Of a stretch of 64,000 nt of DNA, positions 35,691 to 46,403 are shown in pieces; position 1 is the first letter of the stretch, and the number at the start of each line of letters is the position of its first letter. The DNA is from Hoeflea sp. IMCC20628. GTDB lineage: Bacteria; Pseudomonadota; Alphaproteobacteria; Rhizobiales; Rhizobiaceae. The notes under the pieces were generated by a model. It did not search any database and had not been told where the DNA came from. It saw only the letters and a list, made by a program, of their open reading frames with translations. Position numbers and translations under genes: made by a program. The stretch is from contig NZ_CP011479.1 in the NCBI RefSeq assembly GCF_001011155.1, forward strand, positions 3,924,501 through 3,988,500, given 5' to 3'.

Positions 35691-36887
35691 ATGAAACTCA
35701 CTGATCCGACACACACACTTGCCGCCCTGATCCGATGTCCCTCGGTGACGCCCGAAGATGGCGGCGCCCTGGCAGCTCTCAGCACCATGCTGATCGAACT
35801 CGGTTTTTCCAATGAACGGGTGACATTCACCGACGCCGGCACGCCGGATGTGGACAATCTCTATTCCCGGCTGGGAACTCAAGGACCGCATCTGATGTTT
35901 GCCGGGCACACTGATGTTGTGCCGGTGGGTGACGCAGGAGCCTGGACGCAGGACCCGTTTGCAGCGCAGATCATTGATGGCGAAATGTATGGCCGCGGCG
36001 CGGTCGACATGAAAGGTGGCATTGCCTGCTTCGTCTCGGCCTTGGCGCGGCTGATCGAGCGAAAGGGCGTGCCGAATGGCTCCGTGTCATTGCTGATTAC
36101 CGGTGATGAAGAAGGCCCCTCGATCAATGGCACGGAAAAGCTTCTGGCCTATGCCAAAGCGAAGGGCGAGCAATGGGATGCGGCCATCGTCGGCGAGCCG
36201 ACCAATCCGGACCAGATGGGCGACATGATCAAGATCGGGCGACGGGGCTCGCTGTCGGGAACGCTGACCGTCGAGGGTGTGCAGGGCCATGTCGCCTATC
36301 CGCATCTGGCCGACAATCCTGTGCGCGGCATGCTGACGCTGGCGGGTGCACTGATGGCACCACCGCTTGATGCCGGCAATGAGCGGTTTCCCCCGTCCAA
36401 CCTGGAAATCACCAGCATCGACACAGGCAACAAGGCGACCAATGTCATTCCTTCACGGGCAAGCGCACGGTTCAACATCCGTTTCAATGACATGTGGAGT
36501 GCTGAAAGCCTGGCTGCCGAACTCGTCGGGCGACTGGAGCAGGCTTGCAAGGATGATGGATTGCGGCCCGGACGCGATCCGGTGCGCTACACAGTCGAGT
36601 TCGATGGCCGGTCCTCGCCCTCGTTCCTAACGCGCGACACTGCACTGATCGATGCGCTCTCGGCAGCGGTGACGGAGGCGACAGGCCGGACGCCCAGACT
36701 ATCGACCACCGGTGGCACCTCGGATGCCCGGTTCATCAAGAATTATTGCCCGGTCGTCGAGTTCGGGCTTGTCGGGAAAACCATGCATATGGTCGATGAA
36801 CGTGTCGCGCTTAACGATCTCGAGAGCCTGACCGGCATTTACGAGCTGTTCCTCGATCGCTGGTTCTCCAGGCCCGCGGAGCGCTGA
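35691..36887 (+). CDS. dapE: Succinyl-diaminopimelate desuccinylase
   Basis: A 398-residue M20 metallopeptidase-family enzyme. Metal ligands are visible in LMFAGHTDVVPVGD (His-x-Asp), GRGAVDMKGG (bridging Asp), TGDEEGPS (catalytic and ligand Glu), and the C-terminal VGKTMHMVDE (His). STGGTSDARFIK is specific for DapE. It produces LL-diaminopimelate for lysine and peptidoglycan. Same orientation as dapD. Confidence 0.96.
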   Translation: MKLTDPTHTLAALIRCPSVTPEDGGALAALSTMLIELGFSNERVTFTDAGTPDVDNLYSRLGTQGPHLMFAGHTDVVPVGDAGAWTQDPFAAQIIDGEMYGRGAVDMKGGIACFVSALARLIERKGVPNGSVSLLITGDEEGPSINGTEKLLAYAKAKGEQWDAAIVGEPTNPDQMGDMIKIGRRGSLSGTLTVEGVQGHVAYPHLADNPVRGMLTLAGALMAPPLDAGNERFPPSNLEITSIDTGNKATNVIPSRASARFNIRFNDMWSAESLAAELVGRLEQACKDDGLRPGRDPVRYTVEFDGRSSPSFLTRDTALIDALSAAVTEATGRTPRLSTTGGTSDARFIKNYCPVVEFGLVGKTMHMVDERVALNDLESLTGIYELFLDRWFSRPAER

Positions 36888-36889
36888 TC

Positions 36890-37492
36890 TTGGCCAGTGA
36901 CATCGTCCCCTCGCGTCAGGAAGCCGGCAGGTCGCTTGCCGGATTGTTCTACCTGATCCTCGGGCGTCCGGAAGGGTTGCGGCTGTTCGATGCGTCTCCG
37001 GACGGGTTCTGGCGGTCGTTCGGTGCTTTTTTCTGGACCTGGCCGGTCCAGTGCTTTTTGTGGACGGGCCTGTGGCGCGCAATGCCGGAAACCCGGCCCG
37101 AGGGTCTGGGCGAGATTCTCAGATTCTTTTTCATCTCGACAAGTTTCGACGTGTTTGCGTGGGTGCTTCCCGCTATTCTGCTGTTGGCAGTCTGCCAGGT
37201 CTTCGGACTTTCCGGCAAATTCTCCAGGCTGGTGGTGGTCAACAACTGGTTCGGGCTGATGTCTGCCTATATCGGTTTTTTCCCCGCAGCACTGCGCTAT
37301 CTGACCCCTGTGTCCGATACTGCCAACGCCTTTATTTCGCTGGCGGTCTATGTGGCGGTTATCTGGCTCTATTTCCGGGTGATCAGGATCAGTCTGGGTG
37401 GCGATTTGATGATCTCGATTTTCATTTCCCTGATGATGGTGATGACCGGACTGACCATTTCCGAACTGGCCTTCACCGCGCTCGAAAACTGA
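36890..37492 (+). CDS. Hypothetical inner-membrane protein downstream of dapE
   Basis: A 200-residue protein with five to six hydrophobic segments (about 44-62, 82-103, 112-132, 143-165, 172-195) and an N-terminal amphipathic SLAGLFYLILGRPEGLRLFD. I do not recognise a characterised family; similar proteins often follow dapE in rhizobia. The start is probably TTG 36890, two bases after the dapE stop, with GGAG about 10 bases upstream, implying translational coupling. Confidence 0.7.
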   Translation: MASDIVPSRQEAGRSLAGLFYLILGRPEGLRLFDASPDGFWRSFGAFFWTWPVQCFLWTGLWRAMPETRPEGLGEILRFFFISTSFDVFAWVLPAILLLAVCQVFGLSGKFSRLVVVNNWFGLMSAYIGFFPAALRYLTPVSDTANAFISLAVYVAVIWLYFRVIRISLGGDLMISIFISLMMVMTGLTISELAFTALEN

Positions 37493-37652
37493 TCCCGACG
37501 GCGTCATCTACATATGACAGCCTGAATATAGCCAGGCCGCTCGTTGTGTTTCGCCTGAGAGCAAAACGTCCAGATCGGGATAGCAGATCTGATTGTCGAC
37601 AGGAATGATCTCAAGCCGTTCCGAACCAGTTGCGCAGCCAGCACTATCTGGA

Positions 37653-39215
37653 TCAAAACTCCTCCCAATCGTCTTGTGACGCCACCTGTGCATTGGCGAA
37701 GCTGCCTGCGCCAAAGGCATGGGCAACAGTTTTGACCAAATGGCGGGCGGGCGAACCGGAAGGGGTTGATTGCACGGTTGAAGCCTCTGGACGCCACGTC
37801 GGTCTGCCGGCTGCAGTGACCGGGCCGGATCGTGTTGCCAGTGGGCTCTGTGCCGCAACGAAAGCTGGTGGTGCGCCGCGCTGCATAAATTGACGCACAA
37901 GCCCGTCGAGCGACGCCGCGCCGCTGGAAAGCCTGAGAGTGAGTGCGTTGGTTTGTTCCACCATCGCTGCATTTTGCTGGGTCATGCAGTCCATCTGGTT
38001 GACGGCGGAGTTGACCTCGGACAATCCACCCGACTGTTCGCGCGCGGCGGTGGCGATAGAATTGATCTGGTGGTTGATATCGCAGACATGATCTGCGATC
38101 GAGCCAAGTGCATTCCCGGCCTGACGGACCAGCGAGACGCCGGTCTTGACCTCATCTCCGGACTTCCGGATCAGCACCTTGATTTCCTTGGCAGACGAAG
38201 CCGCACGCTTGGCGAGTTCCCTCACCTCATGGGCGACTACCGCAAATCCGCGACCCGCATCTCCGGCCCGGGCAGCCTCAACTCCGGCGTTGAGCGCCAG
38301 CAAATTGGTCTGGAATGCAATCTCGTCAATGACATTGATGATCTGGGAGATCTCGTCAGAGGCATCTTCGATCCGCACCATGGCGTTGAGCGCTTCGGTC
38401 ACCACCTCGCCGGACTTGTCGGTGGACAGCTTGGCTTCGCTGGCCTTGTTTTTTGCTTCGTCCGCCCGCTCGGATGTATTCCTGACCGTGGCGGTGATCT
38501 CGTCGAGCGCGGCCGAAGCCTGTTCAAGCGTCGCAGCCTGTGAACTGGTGCGCTGCGACAGATCGTCGGCCGCTGCGCGCAGCTCGGCGGTATCTTCATT
38601 GATCGACACCACATTGGCGTTCACCTCGGACAGTGTACCGGCAAACCGATCCACCAATGCATTGAAATCCATCCGCAGGCTCTCAAGTTCCGGGGAAAAC
38701 GGCTTATCGAGACTGCAGGAAAAGTTGCCTTCGGTCACACGCCGCAAACCGAGGGCCAAGGCATCAACCGCCGCCAGCTTGCGCCGGGTTTCCTCGGCGG
38801 CGGCAGTGTCCTGCTGCTCCAGCATGCGCGCGCTCTGCGCCCGGCTCTCGTCGGCCTGAAGCTGCTGGTGATTGCTCTCAATGGCTGCATCGCGGCAGGC
38901 TGTAACCGAACGCGCCAGATCGCCGATCTCGTCAGTTCGGTTTTCACCGTCGGGATCGAAGCTTGTGTCGCCTTCAGCCAGTTGGCGCATGTTGGCGGCG
39001 AGCGCGGCCATCTTTCTGGTCATCGCGCGGGAAGCCCAGAACCCCGCCACCAGCACGGCCAGCAGCAGCATCCCCAGGCCCATAAATATGCCGCGCATGA
39101 TCTCACGACTTACATCAGTTCCGGCACCTATCTGACGGCTGGCAATGCCGGCTGCGCCAATCGATAGGATCGTCAGCAGGATTGCAGCAATTGGCCATCT
39201 TTTGAAAAGCAACAT
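37653..39215 (-). CDS. Methyl-accepting chemotaxis protein with C-terminal DWEEF tether
   Basis: A 520-residue chemoreceptor. Two closely spaced transmembrane helices near the N-terminus (about 8-26 and 44-62) leave a very small periplasmic loop. A HAMP-type region (about 63-115) is followed by a second HAMP-like segment and the signalling domain with hairpin tip [33 protein letters not shown]. The last five residues are DWEEF, the type of pentapeptide that recruits CheR/CheB. The minimal sensor loop suggests it senses membrane or cytoplasmic cues. Start ATG 39215; 39233 is also open. No che genes lie nearby. Confidence 0.9.
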   Translation of the reverse strand: MLLFKRWPIAAILLTILSIGAAGIASRQIGAGTDVSREIMRGIFMGLGMLLLAVLVAGFWASRAMTRKMAALAANMRQLAEGDTSFDPDGENRTDEIGDLARSVTACRDAAIESNHQQLQADESRAQSARMLEQQDTAAAEETRRKLAAVDALALGLRRVTEGNFSCSLDKPFSPELESLRMDFNALVDRFAGTLSEVNANVVSINEDTAELRAAADDLSQRTSSQAATLEQASAALDEITATVRNTSERADEAKNKASEAKLSTDKSGEVVTEALNAMVRIEDASDEISQIINVIDEIAFQTNLLALNAGVEAARAGDAGRGFAVVAHEVRELAKRAASSAKEIKVLIRKSGDEVKTGVSLVRQAGNALGSIADHVCDINHQINSIATAAREQSGGLSEVNSAVNQMDCMTQQNAAMVEQTNALTLRLSSGAASLDGLVRQFMQRGAPPAFVAAQSPLATRSGPVTAAGRPTWRPEASTVQSTPSGSPARHLVKTVAHAFGAGSFANAQVASQDDWEEF

Positions 39216-39530
39216 GGAAGGTCCTGAACTCAAAACAATATCGTGCCGTCATGGCCCCGAAACACACGGGACTTCCGGAACCGGCTTCATGGAAGCCATG
39301 AAAAACCACGGTTTCTGGCAACCTGAGAAGTCGTATGTTTGAGTTGCATTTGAGTTAAAAACGGACGACCAGTTCTTGGGTAAAAACACTCACCCGGTGC
39401 ATTTAGCCAGCAACCTGAACTCATCTCCTCTGAGTTTTTCCGAGGGAACCGCCGATGTTGCTTTGCTTGAACCTGGACCGTTCACGACACAACCGATGTT
39501 CACCAGTCGTGCTGCCTCAGGCCTGTACAT
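39216..39530. other. 315-base intergenic region
   Basis: This gap holds the upstream region of the chemoreceptor and the downstream region of the GGDEF/EAL gene, both on the minus strand. Short frames here have atypical codon use and no ribosome sites. I see no convincing promoter, hairpin or RNA gene. Confidence 0.6.
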
Positions 39531-42500
39531 TCACGACAACAAAGGTTCCGGCTTGTGGAGATGGAACCCTTGGGCGTAGTCGACACCGATTTCCGCGAGC
39601 TTCGACAACACCGCGTCATTGCCGACATATTCGGCGACGGTCTTGATCCCCAGAACGCGGGCAACCTCCACAAAGCAACGCACCGTTGCGTCATTCAACG
39701 GGTCATCGATGAGATCCCGTATGAACTGGCCGTCGATCTTCAGATAGTCGACGGGAAAACGCTTGAGGTAACCAAAGGAAGAGGCTCCGGCGCCGAAATC
39801 ATCGAGAGCCACGCGCACCTTTATCTTTCTGACCTGGTCGATGAAGGACGTCGCATCGGCAAGATTGGTTATCGCGGCCGTCTCGGTTATTTCGAAACAA
39901 AGCCGGCTGCAGACCTCCTCCCCGGCCGCCTCGAGCATGGCAATCGCATTGACGTGAAACGATCTATCTCCGACCGATTGGCCCGAGAGATTTATGCTGA
40001 TCACCTCAAGTCCCGGCGCGTTCGCCCTGCTGGCGACCCAGTCGATCGCATGGGAAAGAACCCACCGGTCGATGCGGGATGCGAGGTTGAATCGCTCGGC
40101 CGCAGGAAGGAAAGCACCAGGCTGGATCAGACTTCCATCGTCATTTTTCATTCTGATCAGCAATTCAGCGTGGCGCCCGGCAACCGGACCGGAAACCGGC
40201 CGGATATCCTGCACGAAGAGCACGAATCCGTCCTCGTCCAACGCGCGCTCGATACGCGACGCCCAGCGCATTTGGCCCGATCTGGCAGCCATGGCCTTGT
40301 CGCTGTCGGCCCAAACCTGCACGCGATTGCGGCCTGCCTCCTTTGCCGCATAACAAGCGCTGTCGGCAGCCTGAAGGATGGAGGCAACACTCGGCATCGT
40401 CGCGTCCACGGGAACCAGGCCGATACTGGTGCCGACACGAAACCTCTTCCCGTCATGGACAAACCGGAAGTCGCTCATCCTGTCGCACATCTTCTGGGCG
40501 ATCCTGGTGGCGTTCTCGATCGAGCACTGCTCCAGGAGAACCGCGAATTCATCGCCCCCCAACCGGGCGAGCGTGTCGCCGGAGCGGACGGTTTCGGAAA
40601 TCAGTTTGCTGACCTGCTTGAGAAGGATATCGCCGACGGCATGTCCACAGGAATCATTGACGATCTTGAACTGGTCCAGATCGATATAGAGAAGCGCATT
40701 GGGGGCGTCCTCAAGCTGCGCTTTTTCAAACACGTTGGTCAGACGTCTGTCGAATTCGGCCCGGTTGATAAGGCCCGTCAGGGGATCATGGGTGGCGCGA
40801 TGCCGCATCTCGCGCGACATGCGGCGTTGCTCGCTGACATCATGGAAAACGAGAACCACACCAAGAATGCCGCCGTCGGAATTGCGGATCGGGGCAGCGG
40901 AATCCTCAATACTGAACTCCCGTCCGTCACGCGCGATCAGCATCGTATCGTGATCAAGGCCCACAACATCGGTCACTTGAAGGCAACCCTTGATCGGGTC
41001 CTGGGCGCTTTGGCCTGTTTCTTCGTGGACGATATTGAAAACGATGTGGCTTGGCCGCCCCTTCGCTTCAGCAGTGGTCCAGCCAGTCATCCTTTCTGCC
41101 ACGGGGTTAAGCCATTCCACGTTGCCGTCAGCGTCTGTCGTCATCACCGCGTCACCGATCGAATGCAGGGTCACACGCAACAACTCGTGCTGTTCCTGCA
41201 GCTCAAGCGCCATCTGGCGGGTGTGCGTGACATCCCAGACGGCGCCGATCAATCGGGTGGATTTGCCAGCCGGATCGACAACCACCTTGGCTGATATCCT
41301 GATGTGATGGACGGATTGATCAGGATGGATAATCCTGTGTTCTTCTTCCAGAGGCACGCCTTCCACAATCGCCTGTCGAAGCGCGCGCTCGACACGGTCT
41401 ATATCGTCGGGGTGAACGTGCTGGCGCCAGATTTCCGACGCCCTTTCGCCTTCGCGCTCAGGGACAGCATAAAGGCGATACATCCATTCATCCCAGATCA
41501 GCACGTCTTCGGCGAGATCATAATCCCAGATGCCGATACCGCCGCTGTCGGTTGCCACCTTGATCCTCTCGGCAAGCAGGAATTGCTGCTGTTCGGCCTG
41601 CTTCTGCTTGGTGATGTCGATATGGGTCCCGATCATGCGCGTCGGCTTGCCATCCTCATCTCTGGCAATCACCCTGCCGCGATCAAGGATCCATATCCAG
41701 CTTCCGTCCTTGTGAAGCATCCGGAACTGCTCCTCGAAAAACGGCGTCTTGTCTGCGATGTGATCGTGATCTGCGGTTCTCAATCTCTCCTTGTCGGTCG
41801 GATGGACAAATTCAAGCCAGATTTCCGGAGAATCGCCAACCTCCTCTCGGGTGTAGCCGAGAAGACCGCACCACATGTCCGAATAGTGCGTTGTCGCGGT
41901 TGTCAGATCAGCATCCCATATGCCGATCTGACCGTTTTCGGTCGCTGCTAGTTGCCGGTCCCTGAGGCGTTCGAGCGCTATGCGTTGCTCCACCTGATCG
42001 GATATATCCTGAAACGCGCCGCTGAGACGAACAGGCCTGTCACCTTCGAACTCGGCGGTCCCCACCGCACGAACCCAGATGCGCTCCCCCCCGGCCTTAA
42101 TGAACGGAAGTTCGAAATCCCAGCCTTCGCCGGTTTCCATGCTCTTTTGCACCGCCGCCTGAACGGATGGCCGGGCTTCCGGCGCATAGAAATTGATCGC
42201 TTCATCGAGGTGTGGAACATAGCTAGGCTCGACACCATGAATGCGGCAAGTCTCGTCAGAAAAGACGATCTTGCCGCTTGCCAGGTCAATCTGCCAACCG
42301 CCAACGCCGACGGCTCGCCCGGTCCGGTCGAGAAACGTCTCGCTCGCGCGCAGTTGATCTTGCTGCAGTTTGCGCTCGGTAATGTCCTGCTGGGTGCCGA
42401 ACATCCACTCGGGCTTGCCGTCATCGGTGCGGGTGAAGACCTTGCCACGATCAAGCAGCCACACCCAATGGCCATCCTTGTGGCGGGCGCGGACTTCGAT

Positions 42501-43619
42501 CTTGTAAACCCCGATCTTGCCGTCAAAGTGCTCATGAAGCATCCTGTTGGCCTTCTCGAGGTCATCAGGATGAACGAGATCCTTCCAGGTCTGCATCGAA
42601 ACCGGCGCCAGCTCTTCAAGCGTGTAACCCATGATCTCGGCCCAGCGTTCGTTGAAACGCGCTTCACCGGTCTGGAAATTCCACTCCCATGTGCCGGCCT
42701 CCGTCGCCTCGATTATATATTGAAACCGTTGACGCTCTTGGATCAGTTTGCGTTTGACTGACACGCTATCGCTGATGTCGCGTATGATCTCTGTCCTGCC
42801 AATGATCTCACCGGTTTCCGAAAAAACCGGGCCGGAGGAAACGGAAACAGGAAGGATCGTTCCGCGCCTGGTCTGCCTGCAGGTTTCGTGGGTGCCTCCT
42901 TGACGCCAGTCTTCGCCGGTTCCGGGGACCAGAACAAGACTGTGTGGCTGGCCTATCGCCTGCTCTGTCCGATAGCCAAACATCTCTTCCGCGGCTGCGT
43001 TCCACAGCTGGATGATGCCATCCAGACCAACGGTTACAATCGCATCAACGCTGTTGTTTATGATCGAGGCGGCTCTGGACTGGACCACGAGCAGATCATG
43101 TTCACGGGCCAGTGCTATCCGGGATTCAAGGGCACGTGTCGCCGCACAGGCCAGATGCGTCAGGATTTCACGTTGATGCGGCGTCAGTGTGCGCGGCTTG
43201 TCGTCAATGACACAGAGTGTGCCGACATTCTGGCCACTGGCAAGCGACAGGGGAACCCCCGCATAGAACCTGACCTCGGGACCTCCAGTTACCATCGGGT
43301 TGCCGGCAAATCGGGCGTCGAGGCTGGCGTCCTCGACTTCCATCAGCCCTTCAACATAGATCGCATGGGCGCAAAACGATATGTCTCTGGATGTCTCGGT
43401 AACGCCGGACAGGCCATAGTTCGCCTTGAACCATTGCCGGTCCTGTTCTACCAGGGTTATAAGCGAAATCGGTGTACCGCAGACCAGCGCCGCCGCGCGC
43501 ACCAGAGCATCAAACTCAACCTCCGGCGCGGTATCGAGAACGCCTAGGTTTCGAAGCGCCTTGAGCCGTTTATCCTCGGCGAGTGCCTTATCCGTCGGAG
43601 CCAATTCCAGTATATCCAC
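39531..43619 (-). CDS. Multi-sensor cyclic-di-GMP protein: GAF - six PAS - GGDEF - EAL
   Basis: About 1362 residues from GTG 43619. GAF domain first (ISLITLVEQDRQWFKANYGL, ISFCAHAIY), then six PAS/PAC units, most with WxWLLDRG/ITERK-type PAC ends. The GGDEF domain holds RLGGDEFAVLLE, with an upstream RSGD that matches the inhibitory I-site. The EAL domain keeps its key residues: ELLIRM, INLSGQS, FEITET, LDDFGAG, LKIDGQF, VAEYV and AQGFHLHKP. Both cyclase and phosphodiesterase activities are possible. No transmembrane helix is evident, so it is cytosolic. A TTG start at 43709 would add 30 residues; GTG 43619 has GAGGA upstream and leaves a normal pre-GAF segment. Confidence 0.9.
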   Translation of the reverse strand: MDILELAPTDKALAEDKRLKALRNLGVLDTAPEVEFDALVRAAALVCGTPISLITLVEQDRQWFKANYGLSGVTETSRDISFCAHAIYVEGLMEVEDASLDARFAGNPMVTGGPEVRFYAGVPLSLASGQNVGTLCVIDDKPRTLTPHQREILTHLACAATRALESRIALAREHDLLVVQSRAASIINNSVDAIVTVGLDGIIQLWNAAAEEMFGYRTEQAIGQPHSLVLVPGTGEDWRQGGTHETCRQTRRGTILPVSVSSGPVFSETGEIIGRTEIIRDISDSVSVKRKLIQERQRFQYIIEATEAGTWEWNFQTGEARFNERWAEIMGYTLEELAPVSMQTWKDLVHPDDLEKANRMLHEHFDGKIGVYKIEVRARHKDGHWVWLLDRGKVFTRTDDGKPEWMFGTQQDITERKLQQDQLRASETFLDRTGRAVGVGGWQIDLASGKIVFSDETCRIHGVEPSYVPHLDEAINFYAPEARPSVQAAVQKSMETGEGWDFELPFIKAGGERIWVRAVGTAEFEGDRPVRLSGAFQDISDQVEQRIALERLRDRQLAATENGQIGIWDADLTTATTHYSDMWCGLLGYTREEVGDSPEIWLEFVHPTDKERLRTADHDHIADKTPFFEEQFRMLHKDGSWIWILDRGRVIARDEDGKPTRMIGTHIDITKQKQAEQQQFLLAERIKVATDSGGIGIWDYDLAEDVLIWDEWMYRLYAVPEREGERASEIWRQHVHPDDIDRVERALRQAIVEGVPLEEEHRIIHPDQSVHHIRISAKVVVDPAGKSTRLIGAVWDVTHTRQMALELQEQHELLRVTLHSIGDAVMTTDADGNVEWLNPVAERMTGWTTAEAKGRPSHIVFNIVHEETGQSAQDPIKGCLQVTDVVGLDHDTMLIARDGREFSIEDSAAPIRNSDGGILGVVLVFHDVSEQRRMSREMRHRATHDPLTGLINRAEFDRRLTNVFEKAQLEDAPNALLYIDLDQFKIVNDSCGHAVGDILLKQVSKLISETVRSGDTLARLGGDEFAVLLEQCSIENATRIAQKMCDRMSDFRFVHDGKRFRVGTSIGLVPVDATMPSVASILQAADSACYAAKEAGRNRVQVWADSDKAMAARSGQMRWASRIERALDEDGFVLFVQDIRPVSGPVAGRHAELLIRMKNDDGSLIQPGAFLPAAERFNLASRIDRWVLSHAIDWVASRANAPGLEVISINLSGQSVGDRSFHVNAIAMLEAAGEEVCSRLCFEITETAAITNLADATSFIDQVRKIKVRVALDDFGAGASSFGYLKRFPVDYLKIDGQFIRDLIDDPLNDATVRCFVEVARVLGIKTVAEYVGNDAVLSKLAEIGVDYAQGFHLHKPEPLLS

Positions 43620-44004
43620 CAATTCCAACGTCCTCGAATTCAATTTGGGGAAAAGCCGCCGGGAGGGCGGCGCCGGGCCAGCGAGGCGTTCGTGCAAGGT
43701 TGCGGTCAAGTGTCCGTGCCGCGTCTATCCGGCACATCCGCAACAGTCCTCGCTAGACCATAGTGCGTTCATGCACCCTGGCATCGTGATGCCATCCTAG
43801 TGGACAGGGAAAACGAGAATAGTACTAAATCTACTAGAAATTGTCGGGTTACGACCCTGCAATACCCAATCACGGCAAACATCCCGCTTGCCATATCCTG
43901 CACTGGCTGCCTTTCATCTCGCTGGTAGACCGCTGAACTGTTGCAAATATGGCAGAGAAATTCGATTTCTAGGCTTACCGCTGGAATTCTGTCGGATCCG
44001 TGGA
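43620..44004. other. Intergenic region upstream of the GGDEF/EAL gene
   Basis: 385 bases between the GTG start and the truA stop. The first ~90 could code if the TTG at 43709 is used. The only structure seen is a 7-bp inverted repeat, TGGCATC/GATGCCA at 43779-43794. No promoter hexamers stood out. Confidence 0.5.
43779..43794. repeat. Inverted repeat upstream of the GGDEF/EAL gene
   Basis: TGGCATC (43779-43785) and GATGCCA (43788-43794) are perfect complements separated by GT. Position upstream of a c-di-GMP gene fits an operator, but one copy is weak evidence. Confidence 0.4.
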
Positions 44005-44769
44005 CTATGCGTCTGTCTCAGGGTAGTCGACCGCGCGAAAATACAATCCCTCCGGGGCCGCCACCGGGCCGCAGGCCTTGCGGTCCCTCGCCTCGAGCGC
44101 CGCCGCGACATCGGCGGTGGACCATTTGCCCGCTCCCACCAGTCGCAGGGTACCGGCGAAAGAGCGAATCTGGTTGTGCAGGAAACTGCGTGCCGAGGCA
44201 TGAATTTCGATCAGGCCTTCGGTCGCGCCGGTGACCACATCGAGACTGTCAAGATTGCGCACCGGCGAGTTCGCCTGGCAATTTGTTGACCGGAAGGTGG
44301 TGAAATCATGCCGCCCGACCAGGCATTGCGCCGCCTCATGCATGGCCGCGGCATCAAGGCTCTTGGACGACCACAGTGCCCGGTTCCGCTCGATCACCAG
44401 CGGCGTGCGGCGGCAGATGATGCGGTAGATATAATGCCGTTTGATGGCGGAGAACCGGGCATCGAAGCCATCATCTACCTTACGTGCGGCAAGGATCGCC
44501 ACCCGTTCCCCGGCCGCCAGCAAATAGGCGTTGACGGCATCGCGCACGGTGTCATCGGGCCAAAGCTTTTCGAGATCTACATGGCCGACCTGTCCCAGCG
44601 CATGCACGCCTGCATCGGTTCGTCCGGCGCCGCGCACGACGACGGTTTCACCGCAGAATTTCTTGAAGGCGGTTTCAAGTGCCTGCTGGATCGAGTGGTG
44701 ATTGTCCTGCCGCTGCCATCCGGCATAGCCGGTGCCGTCATATTCGATCTCGAGCCGGTAGCGTGGCAT
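44005..44769 (-). CDS. truA: tRNA pseudouridine(38-40) synthase
   Basis: A 254-residue TruA with [12 protein letters not shown] at the N-terminus and [17 protein letters not shown], in which the Asp is catalytic. It modifies U38-U40 in tRNA anticodon stems. RSFLHNQIR and the C-terminal PEGLYF are also family-typical. Its ATG overlaps the fmt stop by one base (TGATG), and def lies upstream, giving a def-fmt-truA operon common in alphaproteobacteria. Confidence 0.96.
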   Translation of the reverse strand: MPRYRLEIEYDGTGYAGWQRQDNHHSIQQALETAFKKFCGETVVVRGAGRTDAGVHALGQVGHVDLEKLWPDDTVRDAVNAYLLAAGERVAILAARKVDDGFDARFSAIKRHYIYRIICRRTPLVIERNRALWSSKSLDAAAMHEAAQCLVGRHDFTTFRSTNCQANSPVRNLDSLDVVTGATEGLIEIHASARSFLHNQIRSFAGTLRLVGAGKWSTADVAAALEARDRKACGPVAAPEGLYFRAVDYPETDA

Positions 44770-45707
44770 CAGCCGATCACCGTGCCGGAGGCAATTGCAG
44801 TTCCGCGCAAAAAGTCGTCGGCCTGAAGCAGCTTGCCACCGGCCTTCTGTAGGGTGAGAAGCCGCAACGTGCCCTTGCCACAGGCAATTTTCAGCTGGTC
44901 ATCGAGCACTGTTCCGGGGGAGGCGCCCGATGAGGCATCATCCAAATAGCCAGTCGCCAGCAGTTTGATGCGCTCAGCGCGATCATCGGTCTTCAACTCG
45001 AACCAGGCCCCCGGCGACGGCGCCAGTCCACGCACATGATTGTGAACCTTTTCCGCAGTTTGGGTAAAATCGACCCTGGTTTCCGCCTTGCTGATCATGG
45101 CCGCATAGGTCACGCCAACGTCTGCTTGCTGCGTGACCGGCAGGCCTTCGGTTTGCAGGCGCGCCATTGCCTCCACCATCATCTGTGCGGTCACATCGGC
45201 GAGGCAATCGTGCAGTTCGCCGGTGGTCATGGTGGGCGTGATCTTTACGGTTTGGGTCAGCGCCACCGCGCCGGTGTCGAGGCCTTCGTCCATTTTCATG
45301 ATCATCACGCCGGTCTCTGTGTCGCCGGCCATGATGGCGCGCTGGATCGGCGCCGCACCACGCCAGCGCGGCAACAGCGACGCATGGCCGTTCCAGGCGC
45401 CAAGCCGCGGCGCGTCAAGAATGGCTTTGGGCAGGATCAGACCATAGGCGACAACAACCGCCGCATCGGCATTGAGCGCCCGGAAAGCCAGTTGCTCTTC
45501 TTCACTCTTGAGGCTCTTGGGCGTGAACACCGGAATGCCCAGCCCGTCGGCGGTGCGATGCACCGGCGACGGCAACACTTCCAGCCCGCGCCGTCCGGCA
45601 GGTCGCGGCGGTTGCGAATAGACCGCGACGATCTCGTGCCCAGCCGCGTGCAGCGCCTCAAGTGTCGGCGCCGCATAATCCGGCGTTCCCATAAAGATAA
45701 TGCGCAT
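44769..45707 (-). CDS. fmt: Methionyl-tRNA formyltransferase
   Basis: A 312-residue enzyme. [19 protein letters not shown] begins the formyl-transferase N-domain. The catalytic region shows [35 protein letters not shown] (Asn-His) and [17 protein letters not shown] (Asp). A C-terminal OB-like domain binds tRNA. It formylates initiator Met-tRNA; def upstream removes the group later. The gap to def is 65 bases. Confidence 0.97.
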   Translation of the reverse strand: MRIIFMGTPDYAAPTLEALHAAGHEIVAVYSQPPRPAGRRGLEVLPSPVHRTADGLGIPVFTPKSLKSEEEQLAFRALNADAAVVVAYGLILPKAILDAPRLGAWNGHASLLPRWRGAAPIQRAIMAGDTETGVMIMKMDEGLDTGAVALTQTVKITPTMTTGELHDCLADVTAQMMVEAMARLQTEGLPVTQQADVGVTYAAMISKAETRVDFTQTAEKVHNHVRGLAPSPGAWFELKTDDRAERIKLLATGYLDDASSGASPGTVLDDQLKIACGKGTLRLLTLQKAGGKLLQADDFLRGTAIASGTVIG

Positions 45708-45772
45708 GACAGTTCCTCAAACACGTAGGCAGCGGGCGTACTGCAGCGTTGCGGTTACCTTACCGGATAAAC

Positions 45773-46291
45773 TCAGGCGGTGACGCGCGTTTTGGCGAGC
45801 TTGGTGAACTTGCGCACCACCATATCGCGTTTGAGCTTGGAGATATGGTCGATGAACAGCACGCCGTTGAGATGGTCGATCTCGTGCTGCAGGCAGGTGG
45901 CGAGCAGGCCATCGGCCTCGGTCACGCGCTGCTTGCCCTGGCGGTCGAGATGCTTGACCGTGACCTTCTCGGGCCGTTCGACCTCGGCGTAGAAATCCGG
46001 GATCGACAGGCAGCCCTCTTCATAGACGCTGATGCCATCGCCGCTTGCCACCAGTTCAGGGTTGATGAACACCTGCGGGTTGGGCTCTTCGTCCTTGCCG
46101 GCAACATCGATCACCAGCATGCGCCGCGGCACGCCGACCTGGATCGCGGCCAGGCCAATGCCCGGCGCGTCATACATGGTCTCGATCATGTCCTCGACAA
46201 AGTTTTCGAGCTCGGCGTCAAAGCGCTCCACCGCCAGGCTTTGCTGGCGCAGAATGGGATCGGGCAGATAAATGATAGGCTTGATGGTCAT
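45773..46291 (-). CDS. def: Peptide deformylase
   Basis: A 172-residue zinc/iron enzyme. Motif 1 [14 protein letters not shown], motif 2 [10 protein letters not shown] (Cys ligand), motif 3 [13 protein letters not shown] (two His and catalytic Glu) are intact. It removes N-formyl from nascent proteins. [12 protein letters not shown] matches the usual N-terminus, so ATG 46291 is used rather than a frame extension to 46375. Divergent from rmuC. Confidence 0.96.
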   Translation of the reverse strand: MTIKPIIYLPDPILRQQSLAVERFDAELENFVEDMIETMYDAPGIGLAAIQVGVPRRMLVIDVAGKDEEPNPQVFINPELVASGDGISVYEEGCLSIPDFYAEVERPEKVTVKHLDRQGKQRVTEADGLLATCLQHEIDHLNGVLFIDHISKLKRDMVVRKFTKLAKTRVTA

Positions 46292-46403
46292 GGCGTTGAA
46301 ATAGTCATTGATACGCGCGGCGTCAATCAGTCCCGCGCAACAGCCGAGCACCATGTTCCCGTTTTGATCTGACAAATGACTGAGAATCAGCTAGGCGTTG
46401 GTC

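Noticed and set aside
39376-39579. 67-codon plus-strand frame upstream of the chemoreceptor
   Set aside because: No ribosome site, unusual composition, and it runs into the antisense of the EAL domain.
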